A stretch of DNA of 64,000 bases from Neobacillus driksii (GTDB taxonomy: Bacteria; Bacillota; Bacilli; Bacillales; Cytobacillaceae). The DNA lies in contig NZ_JACCBX010000001.1 in NCBI RefSeq assembly GCF_013409995.1, positions 639,477 to 703,476 on the forward strand, written 5' to 3'. This document shows positions 36,998 to 47,256 of this stretch, piece after piece. The notes under the pieces are model-generated. The model did not search any database, was not told the DNA's origin, and saw only the letters and a program-made list of their open reading frames with translations. How positions within the stretch are numbered: the first letter of the stretch is position 1; every line of letters begins with the position of its first letter. The translations under genes and the position numbers were made by a program.

Positions 36998-38632
36998 TTA
37001 TTTAATTTTCTCTAACTCAAGTCTTCCTGGATAAAATGAATCAACATTATCTAACTCTAAAGATTGTGCTTCGTTTAAACCATTAATGAGTGTAAGGGCG
37101 CGGATCACCTCTGGAGTAAGCTGCTTATCAAGTGTCAACACCATGATCGCTTCTCCGCCAACAGTGGTTCTGCCTACTTGCATCGTTCCGATATTGATCT
37201 GATAGTCCCCAAGAAGAGATCCAACTTTACCAATCATACCAGGCACGTCCTGATGTTTGACAAGTAAGAGATGGCTTTCAGGTCTTACATCAATACGATA
37301 ATCGTTGATTTTTACGATTCTGGCACCATAGCCGTTTAAGACTGTCGCACCTATTTTAGCTGTTTCAGAGCCTTTTGTAATAGATAGCTCCATATAATTG
37401 GCGAAACCTTTATTAGAGGCATTTTTTTGCACATTATAGGAAACACCTTGCTCCTTTAAAAGATGAAGAGCATTAATCAAATTAACTGAGTCACTTAAAT
37501 GATAGGAAAGAATTCCTTTAATCATGGTTCGAGTTAATAGTTCTGTATCTTCTTCAATTAAATCTCCATAATAATTAATTTCGATTTTAGAAGGAGCATG
37601 TTTTAATAGTTGAACTACCAGCTGCCCTACATGTTCTCCAAGCAATAAGTATGGCTGCATTTTTTGCTGCGTTTCACCTGACATTTGCGGCATATTCACC
37701 GCATTGCGGATGGACTGCGTTTCAAGGATTTCAATAATTTCTTCACTAACCTCTTGTGCAACTTTTTCCTGTGCTTCTACAGTAGAAGCCCCTAAATGCG
37801 GGGTCACAATAATATTTGGATTATCCAGCAATGCTGGGTCGGCAACTGGTTCCTTTTCAAAAACATCGAGTGCTGCACCTGCCACGTGGCCTGCTTGAAT
37901 CGCCCGTACCAACGCCTTTTCATCAATAATTCCGCCTCGTGCGACGTTGATAAATCGTACTCCCTTTTTTGTCTTGCTTAAGTATTCATCGTTCACTAAA
38001 CCTTTTGTATCATTTGTAAGTGGTGTGTGAATGGTAATGAAATCTGACTCACGAGCGATTAAATCAAGACTAGCTTTTTTCATTCCAAGTTTCTCGGCTC
38101 TTTCCTCTGTTAAATAAGGATCGTAACCTAAGATATTCATGCCAAAGCTCTTCGCACGCTTCGCTACTTCCGTTCCGATTTTACCCATGCCAATGACACC
38201 AAGCGTTTTTTTGTATAATTCTACTCCCTTGAAAGAATTTCGATCCCATTCTCCTCCAACTGTCTTTTTGTGAGCTTGAGGAATCATCCTTGCCATAGAG
38301 AGCATCATCGCTAGGGTATGTTCTGTTGCAGCAATCGTGTTGGCACCAGGAGCATTTATGACGATGATTCCTTTCCCTGTTGCAGCATTCACATCGATAT
38401 TATCTACCCCTACACCGGCTCTAGCAATTACCTTAAGCTTGTCAGCATATTGAAGCAGTTCTGCACTTACTTTTGTCTGGCTCCGTACAATTAAAGCCTC
38501 GTAATCTCCAATAATATTCTTTAGCTCTTCGAACTTTAATGTAGGCTGACGCTCTACAATAAAATTAGGGTGGTCAAACAAACTTTTTAAACCAGTATCA
38601 CTAATGCCATCAGTTACAAGTACCTTAAACAT
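36998..38632 (-). CDS. serA: D-3-phosphoglycerate dehydrogenase
   Basis: 544 residues. Substrate domain start MFKVLVTDGISDTGLKSL, Rossmann motif GVIGMGKIGTEVAKRAKSFG at about 145, the Arg-Glu-His catalytic set (INVARGGIIDE, LDVFEKEP, VTPHLGAST), the intervening SerA-specific domain and a C-terminal ACT domain (LLVKHQDVPGMIGKVGSLLG). First step of serine synthesis from 3-phosphoglycerate; the ACT domain usually mediates serine feedback. A T-box leader lies upstream on the same strand, separated from the start by a 240-bp MITE-like element. Confidence 0.95.
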   Translation of the reverse strand: MFKVLVTDGISDTGLKSLFDHPNFIVERQPTLKFEELKNIIGDYEALIVRSQTKVSAELLQYADKLKVIARAGVGVDNIDVNAATGKGIIVINAPGANTIAATEHTLAMMLSMARMIPQAHKKTVGGEWDRNSFKGVELYKKTLGVIGMGKIGTEVAKRAKSFGMNILGYDPYLTEERAEKLGMKKASLDLIARESDFITIHTPLTNDTKGLVNDEYLSKTKKGVRFINVARGGIIDEKALVRAIQAGHVAGAALDVFEKEPVADPALLDNPNIIVTPHLGASTVEAQEKVAQEVSEEIIEILETQSIRNAVNMPQMSGETQQKMQPYLLLGEHVGQLVVQLLKHAPSKIEINYYGDLIEEDTELLTRTMIKGILSYHLSDSVNLINALHLLKEQGVSYNVQKNASNKGFANYMELSITKGSETAKIGATVLNGYGARIVKINDYRIDVRPESHLLLVKHQDVPGMIGKVGSLLGDYQINIGTMQVGRTTVGGEAIMVLTLDKQLTPEVIRALTLINGLNEAQSLELDNVDSFYPGRLELEKIK

Positions 38633-38671
38633 TTCTAACTCATCCTCTCATTTCTAATTTAATAATGAATG

Positions 38672-38911
38672 GCTGTGTTAAACTGGGCTGTTGATTTGCG
38701 CTCCACTAAGGAAAGCTTCTTCGAATAATCATCGCAGGGACAGGCGGTTTATGCCTGTCACGAGGCGCTACGCTTTCCGCGGGCTCGCCCGTGAGCCTCC
38801 TCGGTCATTCCGACCTGCGGGGTCTCACTCAGCTCGTTCATCCCGCAGGAGTCGAGCGCCTTCCGCTCCAATCAACAGGTTCTAAAAGCAAAAGTTTGTA
38901 TTAACACAGCC
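38672..38911. mobile_element. MITE-like repeat between T-box and serA
   Basis: 240 bp bounded by GGCTGTGTTAA and its exact inverse TTAACACAGCC. The interior is GC-rich and largely self-complementary, with the well-known Bacillus repeat core (CCTGCGGG, GAACGAGCTGAGTGAGACCC on one strand). No coding sequence. A 144-bp relative with identical ends lies at 58238-58381. No clear target duplication. Confidence 0.8.
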
Positions 38912-38920
38912 TTAATAAAT

Positions 38921-39184
38921 AAAAAGCCCCCCATAACAGGACAGATTTGTCTTGTTATGAGGGACGTGATCTACGTGGTGCCACCCTCGTTTGCTGCTTA
39001 ACAGCAGCCTCAATCGGTTAACGGGTATCCCGGGCATTCCTACTGAATTTCAGTCTGCCAGTTCAGAAGGGCTGGGCGAAAGTTTAAGAAATTGCACCGG
39101 TTCACAGCAGCCACCGGCTCTCTGAAGCATTCTCTTAATGCCGTCTTCATCATCACTTTTAATTTGAGTATTTACCTGAATTTA
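38921..39184 (-). ncRNA. T-box leader for serA
   Basis: On the minus strand the T-box itself, CGAGGGTGGCACCACG (38973-38988), is followed by a terminator hairpin (stem GTCCCTCATAACA and the matching TGTTATGGGGGGC) with a T-run at 38921. Upstream the Stem I features AGAGAGCCGGTGG and GAACCGG are present. T-box RNAs read through when the cognate tRNA is uncharged. The specifier codon is uncertain; UCU or UCG (both Ser) can be found in the expected area, consistent with serA control. Confidence 0.87.
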
Positions 39185-39190
39185 AAGAAT

Positions 39191-39220
39191 ATTCTACATG
39201 GAGACCTTTAATATTGTAAA
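39191..39220 (-). promoter_or_regulatory. Sigma-A promoter for the T-box-serA transcript
   Basis: Minus strand TTTACA-N18-TAGAAT, placed about 10 bases before the predicted leader start. Confidence 0.6.
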
Positions 39221-39335
39221 GGGTTAAAAAAAATAATTTTTCGATTATTCAAATTTAAAAATTTTTATTAAAAAGCGAGGCCAATACTGGTACAGCAGTA
39301 AGCGATTACATTGAATTTTTAAAAAAATTAGTCTA

Positions 39336-39364
39336 TTGTAAATATATTGAGAGAATAATATAAT
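39336..39364 (+). promoter_or_regulatory. Sigma-A promoter of hom-thrC-thrB
   Basis: TTGTAA-N17-TATAAT, 57 bp before the hom start. Confidence 0.7.
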
Positions 39365-39421
39365 GTCTACTATATATAGACAATTGTACGTATGTAGGAG
39401 ACAAAGCGGGAGGGTTCAATA

Positions 39422-40717
39422 ATGAAAGCAATCCAAATTGGGTTACTCGGTTTAGGAACAGTTGGTTCAGGGGTTGTAAAAATTATCAAAAATCACCAAG
39501 ATAAATTAATGCACCAGGTCGGTTGTCCTGTTGTCATCAAGAAAATCCTGGTCCAAAATATACATAAAACAAGACCGTCTGAAGTGGATCCAGCGTTGTT
39601 AACGTCTACTCCATCAGATATCCTGCATGATCCTGAAATAGATGTTGTGATTGAAGTGATGGGCGGGGTCAAGGAAACAAAGGAATATTTGCTTAGTGCC
39701 CTCCGTCAAGGAAAGCATGTTGTAACGGCAAACAAAGATTTAATGGCCCTTCACGGATCAGAATTGTTAACTGTTGCTTCTGAAAACGGCTGTGATTTGT
39801 TTTATGAAGCCAGTGTAGCTGGAGGTATTCCAATATTAAGAGGGCTGGTTGATGGTCTCGCCTCTGATCGGATTACGCAAATGATGGGTATTGTAAATGG
39901 AACTACTAATTTTATTTTAACAAAAATGAGCCAAGATGGGTTAAATTATGAAGATGTTTTGAAAGAGGCACAAGAGCTGGGATTTGCAGAAGCTGACCCA
40001 ACATCAGACGTTGAGGGGTTAGATGCGGCCCGTAAAATGACTATTTTAGCGACATTAGGATTTTCGATGAATATAGAGCTTGATGATGTACAGGTTAAAG
40101 GAATATCCAACATCACAGAAGAAGATTTACGATATGGTAAACAGTTAGGCTATACAATGAAACTATTAGGATATGCTCACCGTGAAGGGGAAAAAGTAGA
40201 AGTAAGTGTACAGCCTACATTTTTATCTGACAATCATCCATTGGCAGCGGTTCAAAACGAGTATAACGCTGTTTATGTGTACGGCGAAGCTGTTGGTGAA
40301 ACCATGTTCTATGGACCGGGAGCAGGAAGCCTGCCAACTGCGACAGCTGTTGTTTCAGATTTAGTCGGAGTAATGAAAAATTTAAGACTCGGAGTAAATG
40401 GACGCAGTGCTGTTACACCACAGTATCCTAAGCGCTTAAAGGATGATAATGAAAAGTACTCTAAATACTTCTTACGAATCCATGTACAGGATGAGGTTGG
40501 TGTATTTGCTGAACTTACCTCTATTTTTGCGAAGTATGGTGTCAGCTTTGAGAAAATACTACAGCTTCCAGTGAAGAAAAACGAAACATCTGAAATTGTC
40601 TTAGTGACACATAAAGCATCACTCACAAATTATGATGCAATCCTTTATGAATTAAATGATTTACCTGCCGTTAAAGAAGTTAAAAGTGCATACAGAGTGG
40701 TGAGAAAATCAATATGA
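39422..40717 (+). CDS. hom: Homoserine dehydrogenase
   Basis: 431 residues. NAD(P) motif [32 protein letters not shown], the signature [15 protein letters not shown] block ([15 protein letters not shown]), [12 protein letters not shown], and [13 protein letters not shown]. The C-terminal ACT domain ([20 protein letters not shown]) allows threonine feedback. Reduces aspartate semialdehyde to homoserine. Overlaps thrC by 4 bases; first gene of a threonine operon. Confidence 0.95.
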   Translation: MKAIQIGLLGLGTVGSGVVKIIKNHQDKLMHQVGCPVVIKKILVQNIHKTRPSEVDPALLTSTPSDILHDPEIDVVIEVMGGVKETKEYLLSALRQGKHVVTANKDLMALHGSELLTVASENGCDLFYEASVAGGIPILRGLVDGLASDRITQMMGIVNGTTNFILTKMSQDGLNYEDVLKEAQELGFAEADPTSDVEGLDAARKMTILATLGFSMNIELDDVQVKGISNITEEDLRYGKQLGYTMKLLGYAHREGEKVEVSVQPTFLSDNHPLAAVQNEYNAVYVYGEAVGETMFYGPGAGSLPTATAVVSDLVGVMKNLRLGVNGRSAVTPQYPKRLKDDNEKYSKYFLRIHVQDEVGVFAELTSIFAKYGVSFEKILQLPVKKNETSEIVLVTHKASLTNYDAILYELNDLPAVKEVKSAYRVVRKSI

Positions 40718-41775
40718 GATGGCCAGGATTGATTGAGGCTTATAAAGAATTTTTACCAGTGAGTCATGAAACACCTGGTTTAACATTAAATGAAGGGAAT
40801 ACCCCGTTAGTAAAGTTAGAGCGTCTTTCAAAGGAATTGGATGTTGAGCTTTACGTTAAACTTGAAGGAGCAAATCCGACCGGTTCCTTTAAAGACCGCG
40901 GAATGGTTATGGCTGTAGCAAAGGCAGTTGAATTCGGCAGTAAAACCGTTATCTGTGCTTCTACCGGAAATACTTCTGCCGCAGCCGCTGCATATGCAGC
41001 ACGTGCAGGTTTACGCTGTATTATTGTGATTCCTGAAGGTAAAATTGCCTTAGGAAAGCTTGCACAAGCGATGATGTATGGAGCTGAAATTATCTCAATC
41101 GAAGGAAATTTTGACCAAGCCTTACAAATGGTTCGTAATATTAGTGAGGAAGAACCAATCACTTTGGTTAATTCTGTTAATCCATTCCGTTTAGAGGGAC
41201 AAAAAACTGCGGCGTTTGAAGTATGCGATCAACTAGGGGTTGCACCCGATATACTAGCGATACCTGTTGGAAACGCGGGTAACATTAGTGCTTATTGGAA
41301 AGGGTTTAAAGAATACGCAGCCCACAAGGGGACGAGACTGCCGAAAATGTACGGATTTGAAGCAGCAGGAGCATCAGCACTTGTTCATAATACCGTGTTT
41401 GAAAATCCAGAAACGATTGCAACAGCGATACGAATTGGAAATCCTGCCAGCTGGGATCTAGCTGTTTCTGCAGTCGAAGAATCCAATGGTCTATTTGATG
41501 AAGTCAGTGATGATGAAATCATAGCCGCCTATAAAAAAATTGCCTCCTCTGAAGGAATCTTTGCTGAACCAGCATCATGTGCGTCTATCGCTGGAGTGAT
41601 GAAGTCCTTACAAAAAGGCAAGGTTGAAAAAGGTTCAAAAATCGTCGCTGTTCTTACCGGAAATGGCTTAAAAGACCCGGATACTGCTATTCAAAGCAGC
41701 TTGGTAGATGTGGAAAAATTGCCAAATGACGAGCTTGCCGTGACACAGCATATTAAGGGAGTTGTCACCGTATGA
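40714..41775 (+). CDS. thrC: Threonine synthase
   Basis: 353 residues. PLP lysine in [16 protein letters not shown] (about residue 59), [18 protein letters not shown] and [14 protein letters not shown] are the fold-type II signature of the short Bacillus-type threonine synthase, which converts O-phosphohomoserine to threonine. Start overlaps the end of hom and stop overlaps the start of thrB, both by 4 bases. Confidence 0.95.
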   Translation: MRWPGLIEAYKEFLPVSHETPGLTLNEGNTPLVKLERLSKELDVELYVKLEGANPTGSFKDRGMVMAVAKAVEFGSKTVICASTGNTSAAAAAYAARAGLRCIIVIPEGKIALGKLAQAMMYGAEIISIEGNFDQALQMVRNISEEEPITLVNSVNPFRLEGQKTAAFEVCDQLGVAPDILAIPVGNAGNISAYWKGFKEYAAHKGTRLPKMYGFEAAGASALVHNTVFENPETIATAIRIGNPASWDLAVSAVEESNGLFDEVSDDEIIAAYKKIASSEGIFAEPASCASIAGVMKSLQKGKVEKGSKIVAVLTGNGLKDPDTAIQSSLVDVEKLPNDELAVTQHIKGVVTV

Positions 41776-42695
41776 CACTAAATGATTCGAAATTTGTAAT
41801 TAAAGTTCCAGCGAGTTCTGCTAATCTTGGCCCAGGCTTTGATTCAATCGGTGTCGCACTAACACTTTATTTAACGTTAGAAGTAGAGAAAAGTGAGAAG
41901 TGGGAATTCTATTCCACAGCCGAGGAATTAAAGGATCTCCCATCAGATGAACAGCATTTTATCTGCCAAATTGCTCTGCAAACAGCAGCAAAGTATTGCA
42001 AGGAATTGCACCCTTGTAAAATAAAGCTTGAGAGTGACATTCCATTGGCACGCGGTCTCGGTTCAAGTGCTTCAGCTATTATTGCTGGAATTGAGCTTGC
42101 TGATTACATCGGTGAGTTAGGATTAACAAAACAAGATAAGTTATTGCTCTCAACAGAGATAGAGGGTCATCCAGATAACGTCGGTGCATCTTTATATGGG
42201 GGTCTTGTCATCGGCAGTTATCAGCAAGGTGAGGTGGATATTATCCCTATTACAGACGTTTCTTTTGAAATGGTTGCTGTAATCCCCAAAGAAAGCTTAT
42301 TAACGAAGGATTCCCGTGGTGTCCTGCCGACAGAATTTTCGTATTCGAATGCGATTCAATCTTCGTCTATTTCAAATGTGTTAGTTGCAGCACTTCTTAG
42401 TCAAAACTGGGAGTTAGCAGGTAAAATGATGGAAAAAGACCTTTTCCATCAGCCCTATAGGAAACCATTGATTCCTTTTTACGGTGATGTAGAAAACTTC
42501 GCTAAGTCTGAAGGAGCATTCGGTGTTGCCTTAAGTGGTGCTGGTCCAACTGTTTTATGTTTTTGTGAAAAAGGAAAAGGTCTATCACTTGAACAATCCA
42601 TTCAATCCACTTTTCCTGAAATGACAGCTAAACTACTTAGCATAGACTATACAGGAAGCAGTATATTCACAGTTAATAATTGCACAGCAAATTAG
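41772..42695 (+). CDS. thrB: Homoserine kinase
   Basis: 307 residues. GHMP-kinase motifs: [19 protein letters not shown] near the N-terminus, ATP loop [17 protein letters not shown] at about residue 90 and [13 protein letters not shown] near residue 253. Phosphorylates homoserine for thrC. Last gene of the operon; terminator at 42695. Confidence 0.95.
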   Translation: MTLNDSKFVIKVPASSANLGPGFDSIGVALTLYLTLEVEKSEKWEFYSTAEELKDLPSDEQHFICQIALQTAAKYCKELHPCKIKLESDIPLARGLGSSASAIIAGIELADYIGELGLTKQDKLLLSTEIEGHPDNVGASLYGGLVIGSYQQGEVDIIPITDVSFEMVAVIPKESLLTKDSRGVLPTEFSYSNAIQSSSISNVLVAALLSQNWELAGKMMEKDLFHQPYRKPLIPFYGDVENFAKSEGAFGVALSGAGPTVLCFCEKGKGLSLEQSIQSTFPEMTAKLLSIDYTGSSIFTVNNCTAN

Positions 42696-42720
42696 GGCCG
42701 AGAAGAATCGGCCCTTTAAT
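42695..42720 (+). terminator. Terminator after thrB
   Basis: GGGCCGA-GAAGAA-TCGGCCC followed by TTTAATTATT. Confidence 0.8.
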
Positions 42721-42737
42721 TATTAGTTAAATTAATA

Positions 42738-42881
42738 CTACCCTTTTACTCCTTGCAACCACTCCTCATAACACTCATCACAAAGAATTTCATCTCTTTC
42801 GTTATTTGAGCTTAAAAAAGTAACATAGTGATGTTGCTTTTCCTCGATTTCATTGACACAATAGAAGCACTTTTCCGGCAT
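42738..42881 (-). CDS. Small CxxC zinc-ribbon-like protein
   Basis: 47 residues from ATG 42881 with AAGGAG upstream; the longer frame to 42968 has no ribosome site. The pair CFYC near residue 5 and CDEC near residue 35 make a four-Cys zinc site. I recognise no named family. Convergent with thrB and divergent from the SDR gene. Confidence 0.65.
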   Translation of the reverse strand: MPEKCFYCVNEIEEKQHHYVTFLSSNNERDEILCDECYEEWLQGVKG

Positions 42882-43024
42882 ATTCCTTTCTCCTTTTCTT
42901 AGATGTTTCCTTAGTTTTTCTTGAAATTGATTTTTGTTACATAGAAAAAATCGCCACTTTATTTCCAATTAATTCACTTTATAAGTTAAACTACATGTAA
43001 ACCAGATTGAAGAGGTGGATTTGC

Positions 43025-43774
43025 ATGGATTTTATTAATAAGGTAGTCGTTGTAACCGGGGCAGCAAAAGGAATTGGGCGTGGCATTGCAGCTGCTTATG
43101 CCGAAAATGGGGCAAAAGTTTTGATTGCTGATGTGGATGAAACTGCAGGTAAACAGACAGAATCTGAATTTAAAAAAATGGGGTCAGATATACTTTTTGT
43201 GAAAACAGATGTTAAAAAAGAAGAAGATATTATTAACCTTATGGAAACTGCAAAAAAGACTTACGGTAGGATAGATGTGTTAATCAATAATGCCGGCAAA
43301 GGGTTATTTAAATCACTGTATGAAGTAACTGTGGAGGAATGGGATGATATTATCCAAACCAATTTGAGAAGTGTCTTTCTCTGCTCACGTGAGGGTGCAA
43401 AGTATATGCGTGAGAATCAAGAAGGAGGATCCATTGTTAACATTGCTTCGACTCGAGCGCTCATGTCTGAACCAAATTCTGAGGGATATGCAGCAACAAA
43501 GGGAGGAATTGTGGCAATCACGCATGCTTTAGCCTCCTCTCTAAGCAATGACAGGATTACTGTAAATGCGATATCGCCCGGTTGGATTCACACTGGTGAC
43601 TACTCACAATTAACAGACGTTGATCATAATCAGCATTTTTCTAAACGCGTTGGTAAGCCGGATGACATTACAAGGGCATGTTTGTATTTAACAGCAAGAG
43701 AAAATAATTTTGTAACGGGAATTAATCTAGTTGTAGATGGCGGTATGACGAAAAAAATGATTTATGAAGAATGA
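43025..43774 (+). CDS. SDR-family oxidoreductase
   Basis: 249 residues from ATG 43025, placed after GAGGTGG. TGAAKGIGRGIAAAY at residue 11 is the NAD(P)-binding motif; NNAG, Ser in NIASTRALMS, and YAATKGG supply the Asn-Ser-Tyr-Lys catalytic set; GWIHTG and VDGGM finish the fold. Substrate unknown. It precedes the large regulator gene by about 95 bp, with no obvious tie to it. Confidence 0.88.
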   Translation: MDFINKVVVVTGAAKGIGRGIAAAYAENGAKVLIADVDETAGKQTESEFKKMGSDILFVKTDVKKEEDIINLMETAKKTYGRIDVLINNAGKGLFKSLYEVTVEEWDDIIQTNLRSVFLCSREGAKYMRENQEGGSIVNIASTRALMSEPNSEGYAATKGGIVAITHALASSLSNDRITVNAISPGWIHTGDYSQLTDVDHNQHFSKRVGKPDDITRACLYLTARENNFVTGINLVVDGGMTKKMIYEE

Positions 43775-43869
43775 GATTTGGTAATTCTAGAAAAACCTAT
43801 TTCTGCCATTTGGGCTAATTATATGATAAAATAAACTAAAAATTAAAAAAATAGAAAGGAGGATTATAA

Positions 43870-46800
43870 ATGAAGCTGCCTATTATACAAACAAAACTGC
43901 GAATCCCCGTTATTAAAGATGAATTTATTAGACGTGCCACTCTTACTAGGAAAATGAAGAAAATACCTGAGTACCCTTTGACCATTATTCATTCGGGTGC
44001 CGGTTTTGGAAAAAGTACGGCACTCGCTTTGTTTATGAGGGATGAAAAAATCCCGGGCTGCTGGTACTCCATTTCATCCATGGATGACGACATCCTTCCA
44101 TTCCTTTCCTATATCATTCATTCGATTAGAGGTTTGGTTCCTGATTTTGGCCAGGAAATTGCAAAACATATCGAAACTATGGAGCGGTACATACGGGAAG
44201 AAGATTTGAGTTATTTATGCACCTTGTTTATAAATGAAATACTAGAAGTTGATTCTGATATCACGTTAATTTTGGATGACTATCATCAAATTGATCATTC
44301 CTACACGATCAACAGCTGGATTGAAAAATTACTACAGCATATTCCGGCTAATTTACATTTAGTGATCTCAAGCAGAAGTCGACCTAACTGGAAGCATTTA
44401 ACGAAAATGAGGATTAACGGGAAGTTACTAGAAATAACCCGAGAAGATTTAGTTCTCACTATAGAAGAAATGGAATTATTATTAACCGACCTTTATGGAC
44501 TGGAAATAGAACCCACACACTTACAAAGTATCTATCAAATAACAGAAGGCTGGATTATCGCATTGTGTATGATTGCACAGCAGATCCCACTTACTGGAGA
44601 TATCTCCGCACACTTTGAACACTCTACTTATTCACTTCAGGACTTATTCGACTACTTAGTAATGGAAGTCTTTTCAAAACAGCCGCCAATCATTCAGCAA
44701 TTTTTGGAGCAAACATCCATTTTAGATGTAATGGAAGAAGAACTTTGCGATGAAGTAATTGGAATTCATGGCGCTTCTAACATGCTCGAGCAATTAAAGG
44801 AAAGAAATTTGTTTATCCAAAAGATTGGATTAAAGCATTATCGCTACCATGCGCTTTTTAAGGAGTTTTTAGAAAACGCTTTCCTGAAAAATAACCCCTC
44901 TGCCTATTCGGCGCTGCATGAGAAATGTGCAAGATTCTATGAAAAAAAGTCCTTGTGGGAAGAGGCTCTCTATCACTATAAAAAAATCAATCATTATAAA
45001 GCAATCGCATCCATTTTACAGGACCAGGGTGTTAACATGCTTGAGGGCGGGAAGCTAAAAAGCCTGTCTGATCATTTAATGTTGGTTCCTGTTCATGAGA
45101 TGGATACCTACTATCTTCTCTGGTTTCTTAAAGCAGAGGTCCAGAGATATCGCTCCCAATATCAAGAGGCAGAGAAATGTTATGATAAAACTTACTTTGA
45201 GGCCGGGAAGAGGAATGATTATCTCGGGATGAGTAGGGCGTTAGAGGGAAAAGCAAAGATTTATTTAGATACCATCCAGCCTCATCAAGCCGAAACATTA
45301 TTGTATGAAGCGATTGAAGCAAGAGAAAAAAGTAATAGTCCAGAAGCGGAAAAAGCGAAGCTATATTATTTGCTCTCTGAAAATCTTCTGAATGCTGGAA
45401 AATCAACCAACGCGGAAAAATGGCTGCAAAAGGCTAAAGAATCCAGCCCGTCTATATTAGATGGAAATATTGAAGCAAGATTGTATTTAAGAACAGGCCG
45501 GTTTGAGGAAGCAAAAAAGGTTTTGTACAACCAAAAGGTAGAATTGTCGGGTAAAAATGGTTCTGCTCTTCCGAAGTCACATAGAGAAACAGATCTGCTA
45601 TTGTCCTTAATCGAAGCCTTTATGGGCGAAGGATTGAATGCAAAGGACTTAGCGCAGGCAGGCATTCAACAAGGTATTAGTTTAAAAGCACCCTTTGTGG
45701 AGGCATGCGGCTGGATTCGGATGGGGCATGCAGTCCAAATTCTTAATAAATATGACTCCGATTTGGCTGAGCAGTGCTACCATACCGCTTTGGGTATTAT
45801 GGATACGCTTAATGTAGAAAGGGGAAAAGCCGAACCTTTAATGGGGCTTTGTATCCTGTATGGAACTAGGGGAGAATACGAGCGTGCCCTAGACGCCGGA
45901 AAAAAAGCATTGCTAGAGACGGAAAAGGTACAGGATATCTGGCTTTCCGCTCTTATCAGCCTGTGTATGGGGATTACTTGTATTTATAACGAGAGACTAG
46001 AAAATGGACTAGATTACTTAGAAAAAACTAGGGAATTATTTTATCAGTGCGAGGATTCTTTTGGACAAATGTTATCCAGTTTCTGGCTCGCCTATAGTTA
46101 CTTTCTAAAAAAAGAAGAAGATATGTTTAGGCAGTCAATCGATAAGTTTTTATATATGATTCAAACCCATGAATTTGAGTTCTTTTTCCATAATGTGTCA
46201 TTATTTAGCCCAAGGGATTTACAAATGGTTGTTCCGTTCTTAATACAGTGTGCAAAAGGGAATATTCAAAGGTCATATGCGGTGAAAATCCTTCAGGATA
46301 TGGGGATTACTGGATTGGATTCACATCCTGGCTATTCGATCAGAGTTCAAACACTGGGACAATTTAAAATTTGGCTTGGGGATAAGGAAGTAGCTGAAAA
46401 AGATTGGCAGCGCGAAAAAGGCAAAGAGCTGTTTCAGCTCTTTATTACCGTTAACGAACTGATTTCCAAAGAAGAGATATTCCAAATTCTTTGGCCAAAT
46501 CAAGATACTAAAAATGCAGACCGTGATTTTAAAGTTGCCTTAAATAGTCTTCATCATGTTCTAGAGCCAATGCGGAAGGCCAGGGCAGCCCCTTTTTTTA
46601 TTATCAGAGAAGGGTTGTTTTATGGATTAAATCCTCATGCAAAAATTGAACTGGATACAACTCAATTTCAGATATTGATTCAGAATGGGCTAAATGAAAC
46701 ATCCCAAGAGAAGGTGATATCTCTTTTGGAAAAAGGCTTAAAACTTTATCAAGGGGAATACCTGCCAGAACGAAGATATGATGATTGGTGTATTAGTAAA

Positions 46801-47118
46801 CGAGAGAGTATGTTAGTCTATTTCTTACGAGCTGCTGAAAGAATCGCTCAAATTATGGTCCGTCAAGAGAAATATGATCATGCTATCTATTGGTGTGAAA
46901 AAATACTAAAGCGAGACCGCACGTGGGAAGAAGCCTATCGATTGTTAATGTATTGTTTTTATCGTAAAAACAATCGTCCACAGGCAATGAAATGGTATCA
47001 AAAATGCAAGGTGATATTAGAAGAAGAGCTTGGAGTTTCTCCTCTAGAGCCCACAACACAAATGCACGACATGATACTTGAATCAGAAAAATATATTGAT
47101 CCAATCGAGCAGCCTTAA
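43870..47118 (+). CDS. Large MalT-like ATPase/TPR regulator with SARP/BTAD C-terminus
   Basis: 1082 residues, AAGGAGG upstream. An N-terminal signalling ATPase domain carries the P-loop SGAGFGKST at about residue 40-48 and LILDDYHQID (Walker B); residues about 360-800 are TPR-like helices; about 820-920 is an OmpR/SARP-type winged helix (IRVQTLGQFKIWLGDKEV; LFQLFITVNELISKEEIFQILWP), and about 940-1075 a bacterial transcriptional activation domain. This inverts the standard SARP order. It lies directly upstream of the liv-type operon, and both that operon and the ligase gene at 55044 carry matching direct repeats of SARP type. Likely a one-component sensor of a small molecule; ligand unknown. 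Confidence 0.88.
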   Translation: MKLPIIQTKLRIPVIKDEFIRRATLTRKMKKIPEYPLTIIHSGAGFGKSTALALFMRDEKIPGCWYSISSMDDDILPFLSYIIHSIRGLVPDFGQEIAKHIETMERYIREEDLSYLCTLFINEILEVDSDITLILDDYHQIDHSYTINSWIEKLLQHIPANLHLVISSRSRPNWKHLTKMRINGKLLEITREDLVLTIEEMELLLTDLYGLEIEPTHLQSIYQITEGWIIALCMIAQQIPLTGDISAHFEHSTYSLQDLFDYLVMEVFSKQPPIIQQFLEQTSILDVMEEELCDEVIGIHGASNMLEQLKERNLFIQKIGLKHYRYHALFKEFLENAFLKNNPSAYSALHEKCARFYEKKSLWEEALYHYKKINHYKAIASILQDQGVNMLEGGKLKSLSDHLMLVPVHEMDTYYLLWFLKAEVQRYRSQYQEAEKCYDKTYFEAGKRNDYLGMSRALEGKAKIYLDTIQPHQAETLLYEAIEAREKSNSPEAEKAKLYYLLSENLLNAGKSTNAEKWLQKAKESSPSILDGNIEARLYLRTGRFEEAKKVLYNQKVELSGKNGSALPKSHRETDLLLSLIEAFMGEGLNAKDLAQAGIQQGISLKAPFVEACGWIRMGHAVQILNKYDSDLAEQCYHTALGIMDTLNVERGKAEPLMGLCILYGTRGEYERALDAGKKALLETEKVQDIWLSALISLCMGITCIYNERLENGLDYLEKTRELFYQCEDSFGQMLSSFWLAYSYFLKKEEDMFRQSIDKFLYMIQTHEFEFFFHNVSLFSPRDLQMVVPFLIQCAKGNIQRSYAVKILQDMGITGLDSHPGYSIRVQTLGQFKIWLGDKEVAEKDWQREKGKELFQLFITVNELISKEEIFQILWPNQDTKNADRDFKVALNSLHHVLEPMRKARAAPFFIIREGLFYGLNPHAKIELDTTQFQILIQNGLNETSQEKVISLLEKGLKLYQGEYLPERRYDDWCISKRESMLVYFLRAAERIAQIMVRQEKYDHAIYWCEKILKRDRTWEEAYRLLMYCFYRKNNRPQAMKWYQKCKVILEEELGVSPLEPTTQMHDMILESEKYIDPIEQP

Positions 47119-47136
47119 TGCAGGGCTGTTTTTTTG
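47109..47136 (+). terminator. Terminator after the regulator gene
   Basis: GCAGCC-TTAATGCA-GGGCTG then seven T; it starts within the last codons. Confidence 0.75.
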
Positions 47137-47172
47137 TCTTAGTCTGACCTCCCGAGGGTGCATTCCTTGCCT

Positions 47173-47205
47173 TGTAACTTCTCTGTAACTCTACTTTTCT
47201 ATTAT
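47173..47205 (+). promoter_or_regulatory. SARP-type direct repeats and -10 of the liv-type operon
   Basis: TGTAACT at 47173 and 47184 (11-bp period), then 9 bp to TATTAT at 47200. No good -35, as expected when a SARP bound to the repeats recruits polymerase. The same layout stands at 54978-55010. Confidence 0.75.
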
Positions 47206-47256
47206 TAACTCAAAGCTTTGCATGTTTTTATTTTTAAATTATAAGGGGGAAAAGAA

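Noticed and set aside
38691..38885. 64-aa Arg/Ser-rich frame
   Set aside because: Lies inside the GC-rich MITE-like repeat; composition is that of the palindromic core.
39191..39421. T-box for the threonine operon
   Set aside because: The T-box and its terminator are on the minus strand and point to serA; the hom side shows only a plain promoter.
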